A stretch of DNA of 7,945 nt from an uncultured Bacteroides sp. (GCA_900557355.1 USSR01000307.1:1-7945), one strand, 5' to 3'; counted from the first letter of the stretch, positions 1 to 7,021 are shown. Numbers and translations are program-made. Notes: generated from the sequence alone by a model not told the origin.

Positions 1-35
1 CGAAGAATGTTCCTTATAACCCGTTGGAACGATAA
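1..35 (+). CDS. C-terminal tail of an upstream gene, possibly GLPGLI family (partial)
   Basis: The frame starting at base 3 reads K-N-V-P-Y-N-P-L-E-R and then stops with TAA at 33-35. From memory, an N-P-(I/L)-E motif a few residues before the stop is common at the C-terminus of GLPGLI-family (Porph_ging) secreted proteins. Genes of that family often lie directly upstream of outer-membrane proteins with a CarboxypepD_reg-like domain, which is what follows here on the same strand. Only ten codons are visible, so the assignment is an inference from a short motif plus context. A second frame (base 1, stop at 52-54) is also open but shows nothing recognisable. Confidence 0.35.
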   Translation, partial: KNVPYNPLER

Positions 36-60
36 TATTTCTCCACACCCGTAATCGTTC
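27..60 (+). repeat. Short inverted repeat at the end of the upstream gene, possible weak terminator
   Basis: GAACGAT (27-33) and ATCGTTC (54-60) are perfect 7-base inverted arms around a 20-base loop. The left arm overlaps the last codons of the putative upstream gene. No U-run follows, so an intrinsic terminator is not well supported, and a chance match is possible. Confidence 0.25.
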
Positions 61-65
61 GTGAA

Positions 66-153
66 ATCTGTTGCATACTGAATGCATTTCAGTCGTATAC
101 TGAACCCTATTCAGTCGTATAGTGAATGCCATTCAGTCGTATACTTAAACAAC
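66..153 (+). repeat. Phased array of alternating TTCAGT/ACTGAA half-sites (22-bp tandem units)
   Basis: Units starting at 88, 110 and 132 share TTCAGTCGTATA followed by CTGAA, GTGAA or CTTAA. A degenerate unit starts at 66. Every start is exactly 22 bp from the next. Each unit is itself an inverted repeat, TTCAGT-CGTAT-ACTGAA. The gaps between units are also 5 bp, so half-sites alternate in orientation with a strict 11-bp step: 66 (degenerate), 77, 88, 99, 110, 121 (one mismatch), 132 and 143 (one mismatch). All would lie on roughly one face of the helix. A loose further half-site ACTGAT lies at 167-172. The array ends about 100 bp before the outer-membrane protein start codon, which fits a multi-site operator or upstream activator region. 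If transcribed, it could also fold into short alternative hairpins. The binding protein is unknown. Confidence 0.85.
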
Positions 154-253
154 CTCTTTTTTACATACTGATAATCAATAAATTACGAAAACATCGTATT
201 TGTATAAAAATTACAACAAGCCTCGATTGCCAAATAATCAATTATTGTAGTGT

Positions 254-2788
254 ATGAATAAAAAAATTACTATTCTATTTTTTCTGTTTCTCTTTAGTTT
301 CTTGTCGTCTACCCACGCCCAGACATTGAAGGGCAAGATAACAGATGCAGAAACCAATCGACCGCTGGAGGCAGTCATGATCAGTGTATTACGCGGAAAC
401 ACAATGATAGACTATGCACTAACCGATGCCAAAGGGCAATTTTCTTTACCGTGGAAGCATAGCGGAACGCTGCAACTCAATATCTCTTTGTTAGGCTATA
501 AAAGAGAAATGCGAAATATCAATGCGGCAGGAACCCTGAATCTCAGCCTACAACCGGAAGCTATTGTGCTGAAAGAAGTACAGATACGTCCGGGACGCAT
601 CAATACCCGAAAAGATACGGTAAGATATGATCTGGCACAGTTTGCTTCCTCTAAAGATGTGCATATCAAGGATGTATTGAAGAAACTTCCGGGCGTGGAT
701 GTCGATGAAAATGGACAAGTTAAGTACAAAGGGAAAGCCATCGACCACTACTTTGTAGAGGGAATGGACGTCACAGGCGGACGCTACAACCAGATCAACA
801 ATAACCTGAGTGCCAAAGCTGTGAAAACGGCTGAAATCATGGAAAACTATCAGTCCGTAAAGGCCCTGAAAGGAAAGATTAACTCTGAAGAAGTGGCTCT
901 GAACCTGAAACTCGATCCGAAAGCGCGGGATCAATGGATAGCTAACACCACACTGGGTGCCGGATGGAGCGATGACAATGATAAACTCTTATGGGAAGGC
1001 GGGCTGAATGCCCTTCAACTGGGCAAAGGCAAGCAGAGTGTCTACAATTACAAGACGAATAACAATGGCAAGGACCTCAGCAACGAACAGACAATATTGA
1101 CAGGAAGCGGTTGGCAGGAAGTGCCACTTTCCGGTTTTCTAGCACAGCCGGGCATCAGTGCACCGTTGGATAAAAAACGCTTATTGTTTAATGAGACGCA
1201 CACCCTGAATGGCAACCGGATGTACAAATGGAATGAAGATCGCAGTTTACGTATGCAAGCTGGATACACTCATGACGTGATCCGGCAACAACGGGGAAAT
1301 ACGCAAATCTATTATCAGCCAACGGATACCATACAAATAGATGAAACTTATCATTATCGCCTGAGAAGTGATGCCGCCAATCTGGAACTTCGTTATGAAG
1401 ATAACAGCAATCGCAACTATATATCCAACCGCTTCACAATGGATGGGGAAATAAACCATGGTCGTTCGGAAGAACTCAGACAAACTCTACGAACTTCCCG
1501 GCTGAGTGCGGGAAATTATTTCAATCTCATCCGGAACCGGGAAAATAGTACCTGGGAATTCCGCTCGGCAACGCAGTATGCTTACCAGCCCGCATCTTTA
1601 TTACTTGAAGAAGGAAAAAGCAAATTCAATCAGCACAGTTTCTATACAGATAATAGTGCGGCATATCTGCGCAAGTACAACGGCTTTACCCAGCAATACA
1701 AAGCAGGAATACAAGGGGAACGGGCTACTATGAAGTATATTCCGCCTACACAACCTAATGACTTCAACGCCTCTAACCTGTCATTGTATTTCAACCCCTA
1801 TTTCCAGTTGCAACGGGGTAAATGGCTGGCTACACTTTCACTGCCCCTAAAAGCACAACGATACTTCTCACAGCAACGATCATTCCTATTATTCAATCCG
1901 TCCACGTATTTGCGTTACAAACTGGATTACCATTGGACGTTCTCTCTCTATGGCAGCCTGAAACGTTCGGCAGGAGATTTCTCCGACCTATATCCGGGAC
2001 TTTACCAAACCGACTACCGTACCTGGCGAAGCGGTAACGGCCTTTTTCCAACGAGCACTACGCAGACTTATAATCTCTATGGTGAATATAAAAATACCGT
2101 GCAAGAATTCTTTGTCACAGCCTCGCTGACCTACAGTCGCAGTAATCGGAATACCCTCTTTGAGCAAAGTGTTTCTGAAAATGCAATTGTCTACACCCAA
2201 CGTGAGCTGCCGAATCACAGCGATAGCTGGAACCTCAGCAGTACCTTGTCCAAAGGCATATACGACTGGCATCTGAAAACCTCTCTTACCCTGCTGCTCA
2301 GTCGTAGCAACGGGGAGCAACTTACGCGCCTGACTGATAGCGACCAACAAAGTCTTTTGCAAACTTACCGTTATGATTACCTGAAAGCAGAACCTAAGAT
2401 TATATGGTCGCCCGCAGATCTCTTTGAAGCAGAATATCATGCGACATTGGGGTATGGCGGTAGCAAGATAGGAAGCGATACCCACCTCAGCCCATTGCTG
2501 GACTTTGTACAACGGCTACATCTCACATTCAGCATCGGACAAGTAGACCTGCGCCTTTCCGGCGAACATTACCGGAATGATTTAGGAGAACATACACATC
2601 TCAATACTGTGTTTGCAGATGCATCCCTTATCTATAAAAGAAAAAAATGGAGATTGGAAGCAAGTCTCAACAATCTCTTCAACAAGAAAGAGTATGCTTA
2701 TACGACGTATTCAGCCACACAAAGTTATACTTCGCGACTGAATATACGCCCGAGGGAAGTCATGGCGACGGTAAATTATCAGTTTTAA
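254..2788 (+). CDS. TonB-dependent-receptor-like outer-membrane protein with CarboxypepD_reg-like domain
   Basis: Residues 1-22 form a signal peptide (Lys-Lys, a Phe/Leu-rich core, likely cleavage at T-H-A|Q). Residues 24-105 look like a carboxypeptidase-regulatory-like beta-sandwich (G-K-I-T-D, a P-L-x-x-V strand, T-D-A-K-G-Q-F near 57-63, L-L-G-Y near 79-82). A plug-like region follows at about 110-225, with V-L-K-K-L-P-G-V-D-V near 141-150 and a Y-F-V-E-G-M-D-V stretch near 166-173. The rest is rich in amphipathic aromatic strands and ends in N-Y-Q-F, the terminal aromatic expected of a BAM-assembled barrel. At 844 residues it is shorter than typical SusC proteins, and no susD lies beside it, so it is not a classical glycan-uptake pair. 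It resembles the OMP_b-brl_3 type barrels. Whether it imports a ligand or needs TonB is unknown. The ATG at 254 fits the signal peptide, and no Shine-Dalgarno is visible. The 11-bp half-site array lies upstream and may regulate it. Confidence 0.88.
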   Translation: MNKKITILFFLFLFSFLSSTHAQTLKGKITDAETNRPLEAVMISVLRGNTMIDYALTDAKGQFSLPWKHSGTLQLNISLLGYKREMRNINAAGTLNLSLQPEAIVLKEVQIRPGRINTRKDTVRYDLAQFASSKDVHIKDVLKKLPGVDVDENGQVKYKGKAIDHYFVEGMDVTGGRYNQINNNLSAKAVKTAEIMENYQSVKALKGKINSEEVALNLKLDPKARDQWIANTTLGAGWSDDNDKLLWEGGLNALQLGKGKQSVYNYKTNNNGKDLSNEQTILTGSGWQEVPLSGFLAQPGISAPLDKKRLLFNETHTLNGNRMYKWNEDRSLRMQAGYTHDVIRQQRGNTQIYYQPTDTIQIDETYHYRLRSDAANLELRYEDNSNRNYISNRFTMDGEINHGRSEELRQTLRTSRLSAGNYFNLIRNRENSTWEFRSATQYAYQPASLLLEEGKSKFNQHSFYTDNSAAYLRKYNGFTQQYKAGIQGERATMKYIPPTQPNDFNASNLSLYFNPYFQLQRGKWLATLSLPLKAQRYFSQQRSFLLFNPSTYLRYKLDYHWTFSLYGSLKRSAGDFSDLYPGLYQTDYRTWRSGNGLFPTSTTQTYNLYGEYKNTVQEFFVTASLTYSRSNRNTLFEQSVSENAIVYTQRELPNHSDSWNLSSTLSKGIYDWHLKTSLTLLLSRSNGEQLTRLTDSDQQSLLQTYRYDYLKAEPKIIWSPADLFEAEYHATLGYGGSKIGSDTHLSPLLDFVQRLHLTFSIGQVDLRLSGEHYRNDLGEHTHLNTVFADASLIYKRKKWRLEASLNNLFNKKEYAYTTYSATQSYTSRLNIRPREVMATVNYQF

Positions 2789-2789
2789 T

Positions 2790-3461
2790 CTATAATACCA
2801 TTACTGCGGAATAGATGAGTATCCCCAATATTGTTAATCCTCCAACCAATATCGGAGCATAAATATGGGGAACTTTTTCCATTGTCTTATGTCCGCTGAC
2901 TTTCTGAAAAAGGCGATATACGATATATGCTGCAATCAATCCGATAAGTGTACCTGCCAGAAGATCACCCGGGAAATGTACTCCCAGGTAAATGCGTGAA
3001 TAGCAAGTCAGCAGTGCCCATCCCATTATAAATACGGTGAGCCATCGCTTACGGAAAAGGAACCAGATAAAGAATGCCAGTCCGAAAGTATTGGCTGCGT
3101 GGCAAGAAGGAAAGCCATAACGCCCACCCCGATAACCATTTACAATGTGCACCATATTGGATATCGGATTTTCCAGATTAGCCGGACGAAGGCGCTCCAC
3201 ATAAGGACGTATCAACGTTGCACCTGTCTGGTCAGCAATGGTAATGACGAGTGCTAACCCAATCATACAGAACAAAGTCACTTTCCAGTGGAAATTGCGC
3301 AGCATGACATACCAGATAGCAGCATACATAGGCACCCAAATCCATTTACCACTATATGCACTCATAAAATAATCAAAGAACGGACTGTGCATCCGGTTGA
3401 TGGAGAGGAATATATCAGTATCAATATCGACTACCTGATTCAAAATGTCTAATAGCATCAT
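2790..3461 (-). CDS. PAP2-family membrane phosphatase (lipid A or undecaprenyl-diphosphate phosphatase candidate)
   Basis: This is a 223-residue multi-pass membrane protein with all three PAP2 signature blocks. The first reads R85-x6-R92-P93, the second P118-S-C-H121, and the third S155-R156-x5-H162-x3-D166. H121 and H162 are the expected nucleophile and acid/base residues, facing the periplasm. Two positions differ from the textbook signature: Arg for the first Lys, and Cys for Gly in PSGH. A hydrophobic segment at about 200-223 follows the catalytic core. The family removes phosphate from lipid phosphates such as undecaprenyl diphosphate, phosphatidylglycerophosphate or lipid A. Bacteroides lipid A 4'-phosphatase (LpxF) belongs here and is of similar size, so LpxF is a plausible identity that I cannot prove. 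The start is the first of two consecutive ATGs, 6 bases after the LTA-synthase-like stop, indicating co-transcription. The stop is one base from the stop of the convergent outer-membrane protein gene. Confidence 0.88.
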   Translation of the reverse strand: MMLLDILNQVVDIDTDIFLSINRMHSPFFDYFMSAYSGKWIWVPMYAAIWYVMLRNFHWKVTLFCMIGLALVITIADQTGATLIRPYVERLRPANLENPISNMVHIVNGYRGGRYGFPSCHAANTFGLAFFIWFLFRKRWLTVFIMGWALLTCYSRIYLGVHFPGDLLAGTLIGLIAAYIVYRLFQKVSGHKTMEKVPHIYAPILVGGLTILGILIYSAVMVL

Positions 3462-3467
3462 CTTGTT

Positions 3468-5345
3468 TTATCTTTTAGCAATGTCATCATACAATTTCTG
3501 TAAATAAGCCTTGCCCGGCAGCAAGTTCCCTCCTTTCGCAGTGCCTTCATCTACTGCTACAGCATCTGCTTCACAGTTAAATATCAGCAGGTTTTCCGGT
3601 GTTACCATACCGAAAAGGTCCGGAACTGCAAAAAAAGCAAAATGAGGAGAAGCAGGATTCAACATGTCTTTGCTGAATACAAACTTCTGATGAGGCAAGG
3701 ATAATTGTGCCAACAGAGTAGCAGCAATATCATGTTGTGAACCGTACACATCAATACGTCTTGGTTCGCTAATTGCACCGCCAACCAATAACAGAGGTAT
3801 CTGATAGCGGTCTACCGACTGATTATTCAATTGTTCGGGATATGCTCCCAGATGATCGGGCACAAATACTATTACCGTATTCTTCCACTGCGGCAATTCA
3901 CGAAAACGCTTCACAAAGTCACCTACACAACTATCAGTATAGGCAAAAGCATTCAAACGATCATTCGCCAGACGACGATAGGGAACCTCAAAAGGCTCGT
4001 GACTGCTGGAGGTCTGCAATACCCGGTAGAACGGACGGGCATTATCTGCCATAGTTGTATCCGCCGCTTCAGCCTTTATATCTTCCAACAGACGATTGAA
4101 AACAAGATGATCGTGTGCGCCCCATTTACTTAAACGCTCTGATACGGAGAAATCCTGATCCGAAACAATGCTTTCAAAACCGGAAGACATCAGGTAAGAA
4201 CGCATATTCGTAAAGTCGGCATCACCCCCATAATAATATTTGGTACGGTATCCGGCATCACGCAGGCTACCTGCAATAGCAGGAAGATTCTGGGTCTTGC
4301 GAGGGTACTTCATAATACTGGTGGTAGGCTGTGCTGGATAACCGCTCAGAATGGATACCAATCCACGGTCTGTACGGAAGCTATTGGCAAAAAAGTTCGT
4401 AAAGAGAACTCCTTCACTTGCCAGGCTGTCCATCTGCACGGCAATATCCGGCTCGCCACCCAGAGTAGTCATCAACTTGGATGAGAAACTCTCCAGTATG
4501 ACGAAAATAACATTCGGACGTTCTGTTTTGAATAAAGCTGTGCGCAAAGTATCAGGAACTACCACAGTACTATCCAGTACCTGCGGATCTACCAGCTTCT
4601 TCATCAATTCATCTGCCTGTGCCGCTTCCATAAAACGGTATTGTTTACTGAAATCTTTTTGCTTGGAAAGAGATTCCATCAAGCTGAATGCCGGATTGAT
4701 AGCTGCATGGTTCAGTCGCTGGTTAGAACTGAAATAGGCTTTACCGGTATTCATTGTAGAAACGGTGAATCCACCGCGGATAGGAATAAAAAGCAGGGCA
4801 GTCAATAACAACATGACACCCGATACGGACAGGCGGCGATAAGGTAACTTCAGCCCCCTCCAAATGCCTCTCTGTACCCAAAGGAAAATGACATAAAGTA
4901 AGGATGCATATACGATCATGGCTATTATTCCACCTATCATCTGCCATATATTCATACTTGCAAATGCATCTTTAGGAGAAGAGAAGAAATAGAAAAGCGG
5001 CGTGGCATCCAGACGGAACCCCCAATACTCATATAAACCTAAATCAACAATGAAAATGACAGCGAGTAAAATAGCAATGAAGAAATAATAACCATTCCAG
5101 ATGCTGCGGAGCGTCTTGGAAAGTGTCCAGGCGGACGCAATAAAAAGTAATCCGGGGATAGCCGTTAGATAGCCAGCCAGCGAGAGGTCAATGGGTAAAC
5201 CATTCCAGATAACCAGGAAGGGATCTGTCCAGGAAGTACCTGCATACAAAGAACTGTAGTAAAGTATAAATAACGGTTTCTGCAATATAAAGATACAGAC
5301 GAAAAGGATGTACGTCTTTATCAATCCTATAAGCCTTTCTTTCAT
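3468..5345 (-). CDS. LTA-synthase-type membrane sulfatase-fold enzyme (phosphoglycerol/phosphoethanolamine transferase-like)
   Basis: The 625-residue protein has five predicted membrane helices (about 8-32, 52-75, 84-105, 133-157 and 174-188), then a periplasmic alkaline-phosphatase/sulfatase-fold domain from about 275. Visible active-site features are R-P-N-V-I-F with metal ligand E285, the probable nucleophile T325 in F-R-T-D-R-G, the Y-G-G-D loop near 371-375, W408-G-A-H-D, H449 in S-S-S-H-E-P-F, D497-H498, and G-S-Q-H-D-I near 535-540. Architecture and motifs match LtaS/OpgB-like enzymes, which move a phosphoglycerol or similar head group from a phospholipid to a periplasmic acceptor. A diderm of this kind has no lipoteichoic acid, so the real acceptor (lipid A, a glycan or another lipid) is unknown. 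It is the promoter-proximal gene of a two-gene unit with the PAP2 phosphatase. The start ATG at 5345 sits just before the first helix. Confidence 0.87.
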   Translation of the reverse strand: MKERLIGLIKTYILFVCIFILQKPLFILYYSSLYAGTSWTDPFLVIWNGLPIDLSLAGYLTAIPGLLFIASAWTLSKTLRSIWNGYYFFIAILLAVIFIVDLGLYEYWGFRLDATPLFYFFSSPKDAFASMNIWQMIGGIIAMIVYASLLYVIFLWVQRGIWRGLKLPYRRLSVSGVMLLLTALLFIPIRGGFTVSTMNTGKAYFSSNQRLNHAAINPAFSLMESLSKQKDFSKQYRFMEAAQADELMKKLVDPQVLDSTVVVPDTLRTALFKTERPNVIFVILESFSSKLMTTLGGEPDIAVQMDSLASEGVLFTNFFANSFRTDRGLVSILSGYPAQPTTSIMKYPRKTQNLPAIAGSLRDAGYRTKYYYGGDADFTNMRSYLMSSGFESIVSDQDFSVSERLSKWGAHDHLVFNRLLEDIKAEAADTTMADNARPFYRVLQTSSSHEPFEVPYRRLANDRLNAFAYTDSCVGDFVKRFRELPQWKNTVIVFVPDHLGAYPEQLNNQSVDRYQIPLLLVGGAISEPRRIDVYGSQHDIAATLLAQLSLPHQKFVFSKDMLNPASPHFAFFAVPDLFGMVTPENLLIFNCEADAVAVDEGTAKGGNLLPGKAYLQKLYDDIAKR

Positions 5346-5378
5346 CAGCTTTTTCTTGTTTTATATTTATATTGAGCA

Positions 5379-5411
5379 CAAAAATAGTTGTTTTATTCTA
5401 TTTTTCGCGAA
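5379..5411 (-). promoter_or_regulatory. Bacteroides-type promoter for the LTA-synthase-like/PAP2 unit
   Basis: Read on the minus strand, TATTTTTG (5386 down to 5379) is an exact match to the Bacteroides -7 element TAnnTTTG. A degenerate -33 element, TTCG (5411-5408), lies 21 bases upstream. Transcription would start near 5372, giving an untranslated leader of about 25 bases before the ATG at 5345. Its position in the 113-base gap after the transaldolase suggests the LTA-synthase-like gene starts its own transcript. Confidence 0.5.
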
Positions 5412-5458
5412 TATTGTTCAAGAAAACCGTGAAAGATAGGCTTATAAGAGTATTTTTA

Positions 5459-6115
5459 TTATCCGTTTACACGTTTATAGTCTTCCAGGAACTTTTTCAG
5501 TCCGGAATCCGTCAATGGATGATTAAGCAGACCTTTAATGGCAGACAATGGACAAGTTGCGACATCGGCACCTACTTCAATACATTGCATAATGTGTGCT
5601 GTATGACGAATAGAAGCCGCAAGAACTTGTGTGGTATAGCCGTAATACCGATACATTTCCACAATCTTACCTACCAGTGCGATACCATCCTCACAGATAT
5701 CGTCCAGACGTCCCACAAACGGAGATACATAAGTAGCTCCCGCTTTGGCAGCCAGCAAAGCTTGTCCTACAGAAAATACCAATGTACAATTGGTACGGAT
5801 ACCTTTGGAAGTGAAATATTTGATAGCCTTGATACCATCTGCGATACAGGGAACTTTTACTACGATATGCGGGTTGAGTGCAGCAAGCTCTTCACCTTCC
5901 TTAATCATACCTTCATATTCCGTAGCAATAACCTCGGCACTGACATCACCTTGTACGATGTTGCAGATTTCCACATAATGTTTCCGCTGATTATCTACTC
6001 CTTTGATGCCCTCTTTCGCCATAAGCGAAGGGTTGGTGGTTACTCCATCGAGAACGCCCATATCATAGGCTTCTTTGATCTGGTCTAAATTTGCAGTGTC
6101 AATAAAGAATTTCAT
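5459..6115 (-). CDS. tal: Transaldolase, TalC/FSA-type small subfamily
   Basis: The 218-residue protein is a complete (beta/alpha)8 barrel of the short transaldolase/fructose-6-phosphate aldolase family. It has the N-terminal F-I-D-T-A-N-L signature, the T-T-N-P-S loop at 26-30 and the Schiff-base lysine K87 in V-V-K-V-P, equivalent to K85 of E. coli FSA. Two positions separate transaldolases from fructose-6-phosphate aldolases. The FSA Gln59 position is E61 here (V-S-A-E-V), and the FSA Tyr131 position is F133 (S-P-F-V-G-R). Both point to transaldolase activity, moving a dihydroxyacetone unit between sugar phosphates in the cytosolic non-oxidative pentose phosphate pathway. Automatic pipelines often label such proteins FSA, and the residues argue against that. 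The ATG at 6115 gives a full-length N-terminus. Gaps of about 112 bases on both sides and promoter-like elements on each side suggest a single-gene transcript. Confidence 0.93.
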   Translation of the reverse strand: MKFFIDTANLDQIKEAYDMGVLDGVTTNPSLMAKEGIKGVDNQRKHYVEICNIVQGDVSAEVIATEYEGMIKEGEELAALNPHIVVKVPCIADGIKAIKYFTSKGIRTNCTLVFSVGQALLAAKAGATYVSPFVGRLDDICEDGIALVGKIVEMYRYYGYTTQVLAASIRHTAHIMQCIEVGADVATCPLSAIKGLLNHPLTDSGLKKFLEDYKRVNG

Positions 6116-6145
6116 GGCATAAACTGTTTATTGTGATTAAAAATA

Positions 6146-6177
6146 TAAAGTTACATAAAAAGATATGAAACCTCAAA
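6146..6177 (-). promoter_or_regulatory. Putative Bacteroides-type promoter for the transaldolase gene
   Basis: On the minus strand TTTG (6177-6174) is followed after 20 bases by TAACTTTA (6153-6146), which matches seven of the eight positions of TAnnTTTG, counting the two free ones. Both elements and their spacing fit the Bacteroides -33/-7 consensus. The predicted start would leave a leader of about 25 bases before the ATG at 6115. The region is very AT-rich, so chance matches are easy. Confidence 0.4.
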
Positions 6178-6196
6178 TTATAAGGCATATATAATT

Positions 6197-6241
6197 AGAA
6201 ACAGATAGTTTAGTTAAATGTTTTCGACTATTTCTGTTTCT
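6197..6241 (-). terminator. Imperfect hairpin spanning the dedA stop codon, possible terminator
   Basis: AGAAACAGATAG (6197-6208) pairs with CTATTTCTGTTTCT (6228-6241) over 12 base pairs with a two-base bulge and a 19-base loop. On the minus strand the first arm covers the last codons and stop of the DedA gene, and the second arm lies just downstream. The sequence after it (AATTATATATG) is AT-rich but not a clean U-run, so termination is plausible rather than certain. The better T-rich tract is on the opposite side, but no plus-strand gene ends there. Confidence 0.4.
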
Positions 6242-6875
6242 TTGATTTAATTTTTGCTCGTACCACTTCTATCATGGCAGGTAATATGGAAATTACTATA
6301 ATTGCTACAATCAGCAATTTAAGATTTTCTTGCACCACCGGAAGGTCTCCGAAGAAATACCCGGCATAACAGAAAAGCGCTACCCAGGCAGCTCCCCCTA
6401 TCAAATTGTATACCATGAAATAGTAATAATGCATCTTCCCCATTCCAGCTACAAATGGGGCAAAAGTGCGCACAATGGGAACAAACCTTGCTATGATTAT
6501 AGTCTTGCCACCATATTTTTTATAAAATTCATGTGTCTTATCCAGATGACTTTGCTTGAATATTCTGGAATTGGGGTTATTAAACAGCTTGCACCCAAAG
6601 AGATGCCCTATCATATAGTTACAAGAATCTCCCAACACAGCAGCAAAAAACAAGATAAGAACAAGGATATTTACTTCAAGCGGTGTTCCAGGTAACGAAG
6701 CTATAGCTCCCGCCACAAAAAGTAATGAATCTCCCGGAAGAAAAGGCGTAACCACCAACCCTGTCTCACAAAAAATGATTATGAACAATATTACATAGGT
6801 CCAGGTATGATATTCCTGCACAATATCTATCATGTATTGATCAATGTGGAGAATAAAATCTAATATAAATTCCAT
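6228..6875 (-). CDS. DedA-family inner-membrane protein (polyprenyl-phosphate translocase-like)
   Basis: The 215-residue, strongly hydrophobic protein has the DedA (SNARE-associated/VTT) layout. There is a re-entrant segment with E37-T-G-L and P-F-L-P-G-D49-S, a G-D-S-C-N-Y-x-I-G motif near 82-90, and the basic block R130-F-V-P-I-V-R136[11 protein letters not shown]37, D49, R130 and R136 match residues reported as essential in E. coli YqjA/YghB (E39, D51, R130, R136). Members such as UptA have been implicated in returning undecaprenyl phosphate to the cytoplasmic face, and YqjA/YghB in membrane homeostasis and drug or alkali tolerance. Which role applies here is not visible. The tail is Lys-rich (K-S-K-K-Q-K), presumably cytosolic. 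The ATG at 6875 precedes a short amphipathic helix. A weak -7-like TATATTTA lies at 6928-6921 on the minus strand. Confidence 0.92.
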   Translation of the reverse strand: MEFILDFILHIDQYMIDIVQEYHTWTYVILFIIIFCETGLVVTPFLPGDSLLFVAGAIASLPGTPLEVNILVLILFFAAVLGDSCNYMIGHLFGCKLFNNPNSRIFKQSHLDKTHEFYKKYGGKTIIIARFVPIVRTFAPFVAGMGKMHYYYFMVYNLIGGAAWVALFCYAGYFFGDLPVVQENLKLLIVAIIVISILPAMIEVVRAKIKSKKQK

Positions 6876-7021
6876 TACATATTGATTATTGGAAATAAAG
6901 TATATACATATTCCGCAACATAAATATAGCTCTCCCGCTACTCCTTATGACAGAAATATATATGAATTGATATAATTAAAGAGAATATAAAGCACAGAAT
7001 GCCTTATAAGAGAAGGAAGAT

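Noticed and set aside
66..153. CRISPR array
   Set aside because: The repeated unit is 22 bp with only 5-bp gaps between the 17-bp cores, and there are no variable spacers of about 30 bp or cas genes.
181..253. Promoter for the outer-membrane protein gene at GTATTTGTAT (196-205)
   Set aside because: It gives TATTTG rather than TAnnTTTG, and no TTTG lies at the -33 distance. The true promoter could not be placed.
1988..2512. Minus-strand open frame of 174 codons inside the outer-membrane protein gene
   Set aside because: It lies wholly within a convincing barrel coding region, with no signal, motif or promoter of its own.
254..2788. SusC of a polysaccharide utilisation locus
   Set aside because: There is no SusD-like gene, glycosidase or sensor nearby, the protein is shorter than SusC, and the plug motifs differ.
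3468..5345. True lipoteichoic acid synthase
   Set aside because: The organism is evidently a diderm Bacteroidota without lipoteichoic acid, so only the fold and chemistry class are claimed.
5372..6088. Long plus-strand open frame antisense to the transaldolase (238 codons)
   Set aside because: It overlaps a clear transaldolase on the other strand, starts inside the opposite promoter region, has no family features, and its length is a codon-usage shadow.
5441..7010. Shared CTTATAAG palindrome downstream of the transaldolase (5441-5448) and of the small exported gene (7003-7010)
   Set aside because: Eight AT-rich bases recurring in AT-rich intergenic DNA is expected by chance, and neither site has a terminator-like U-run.
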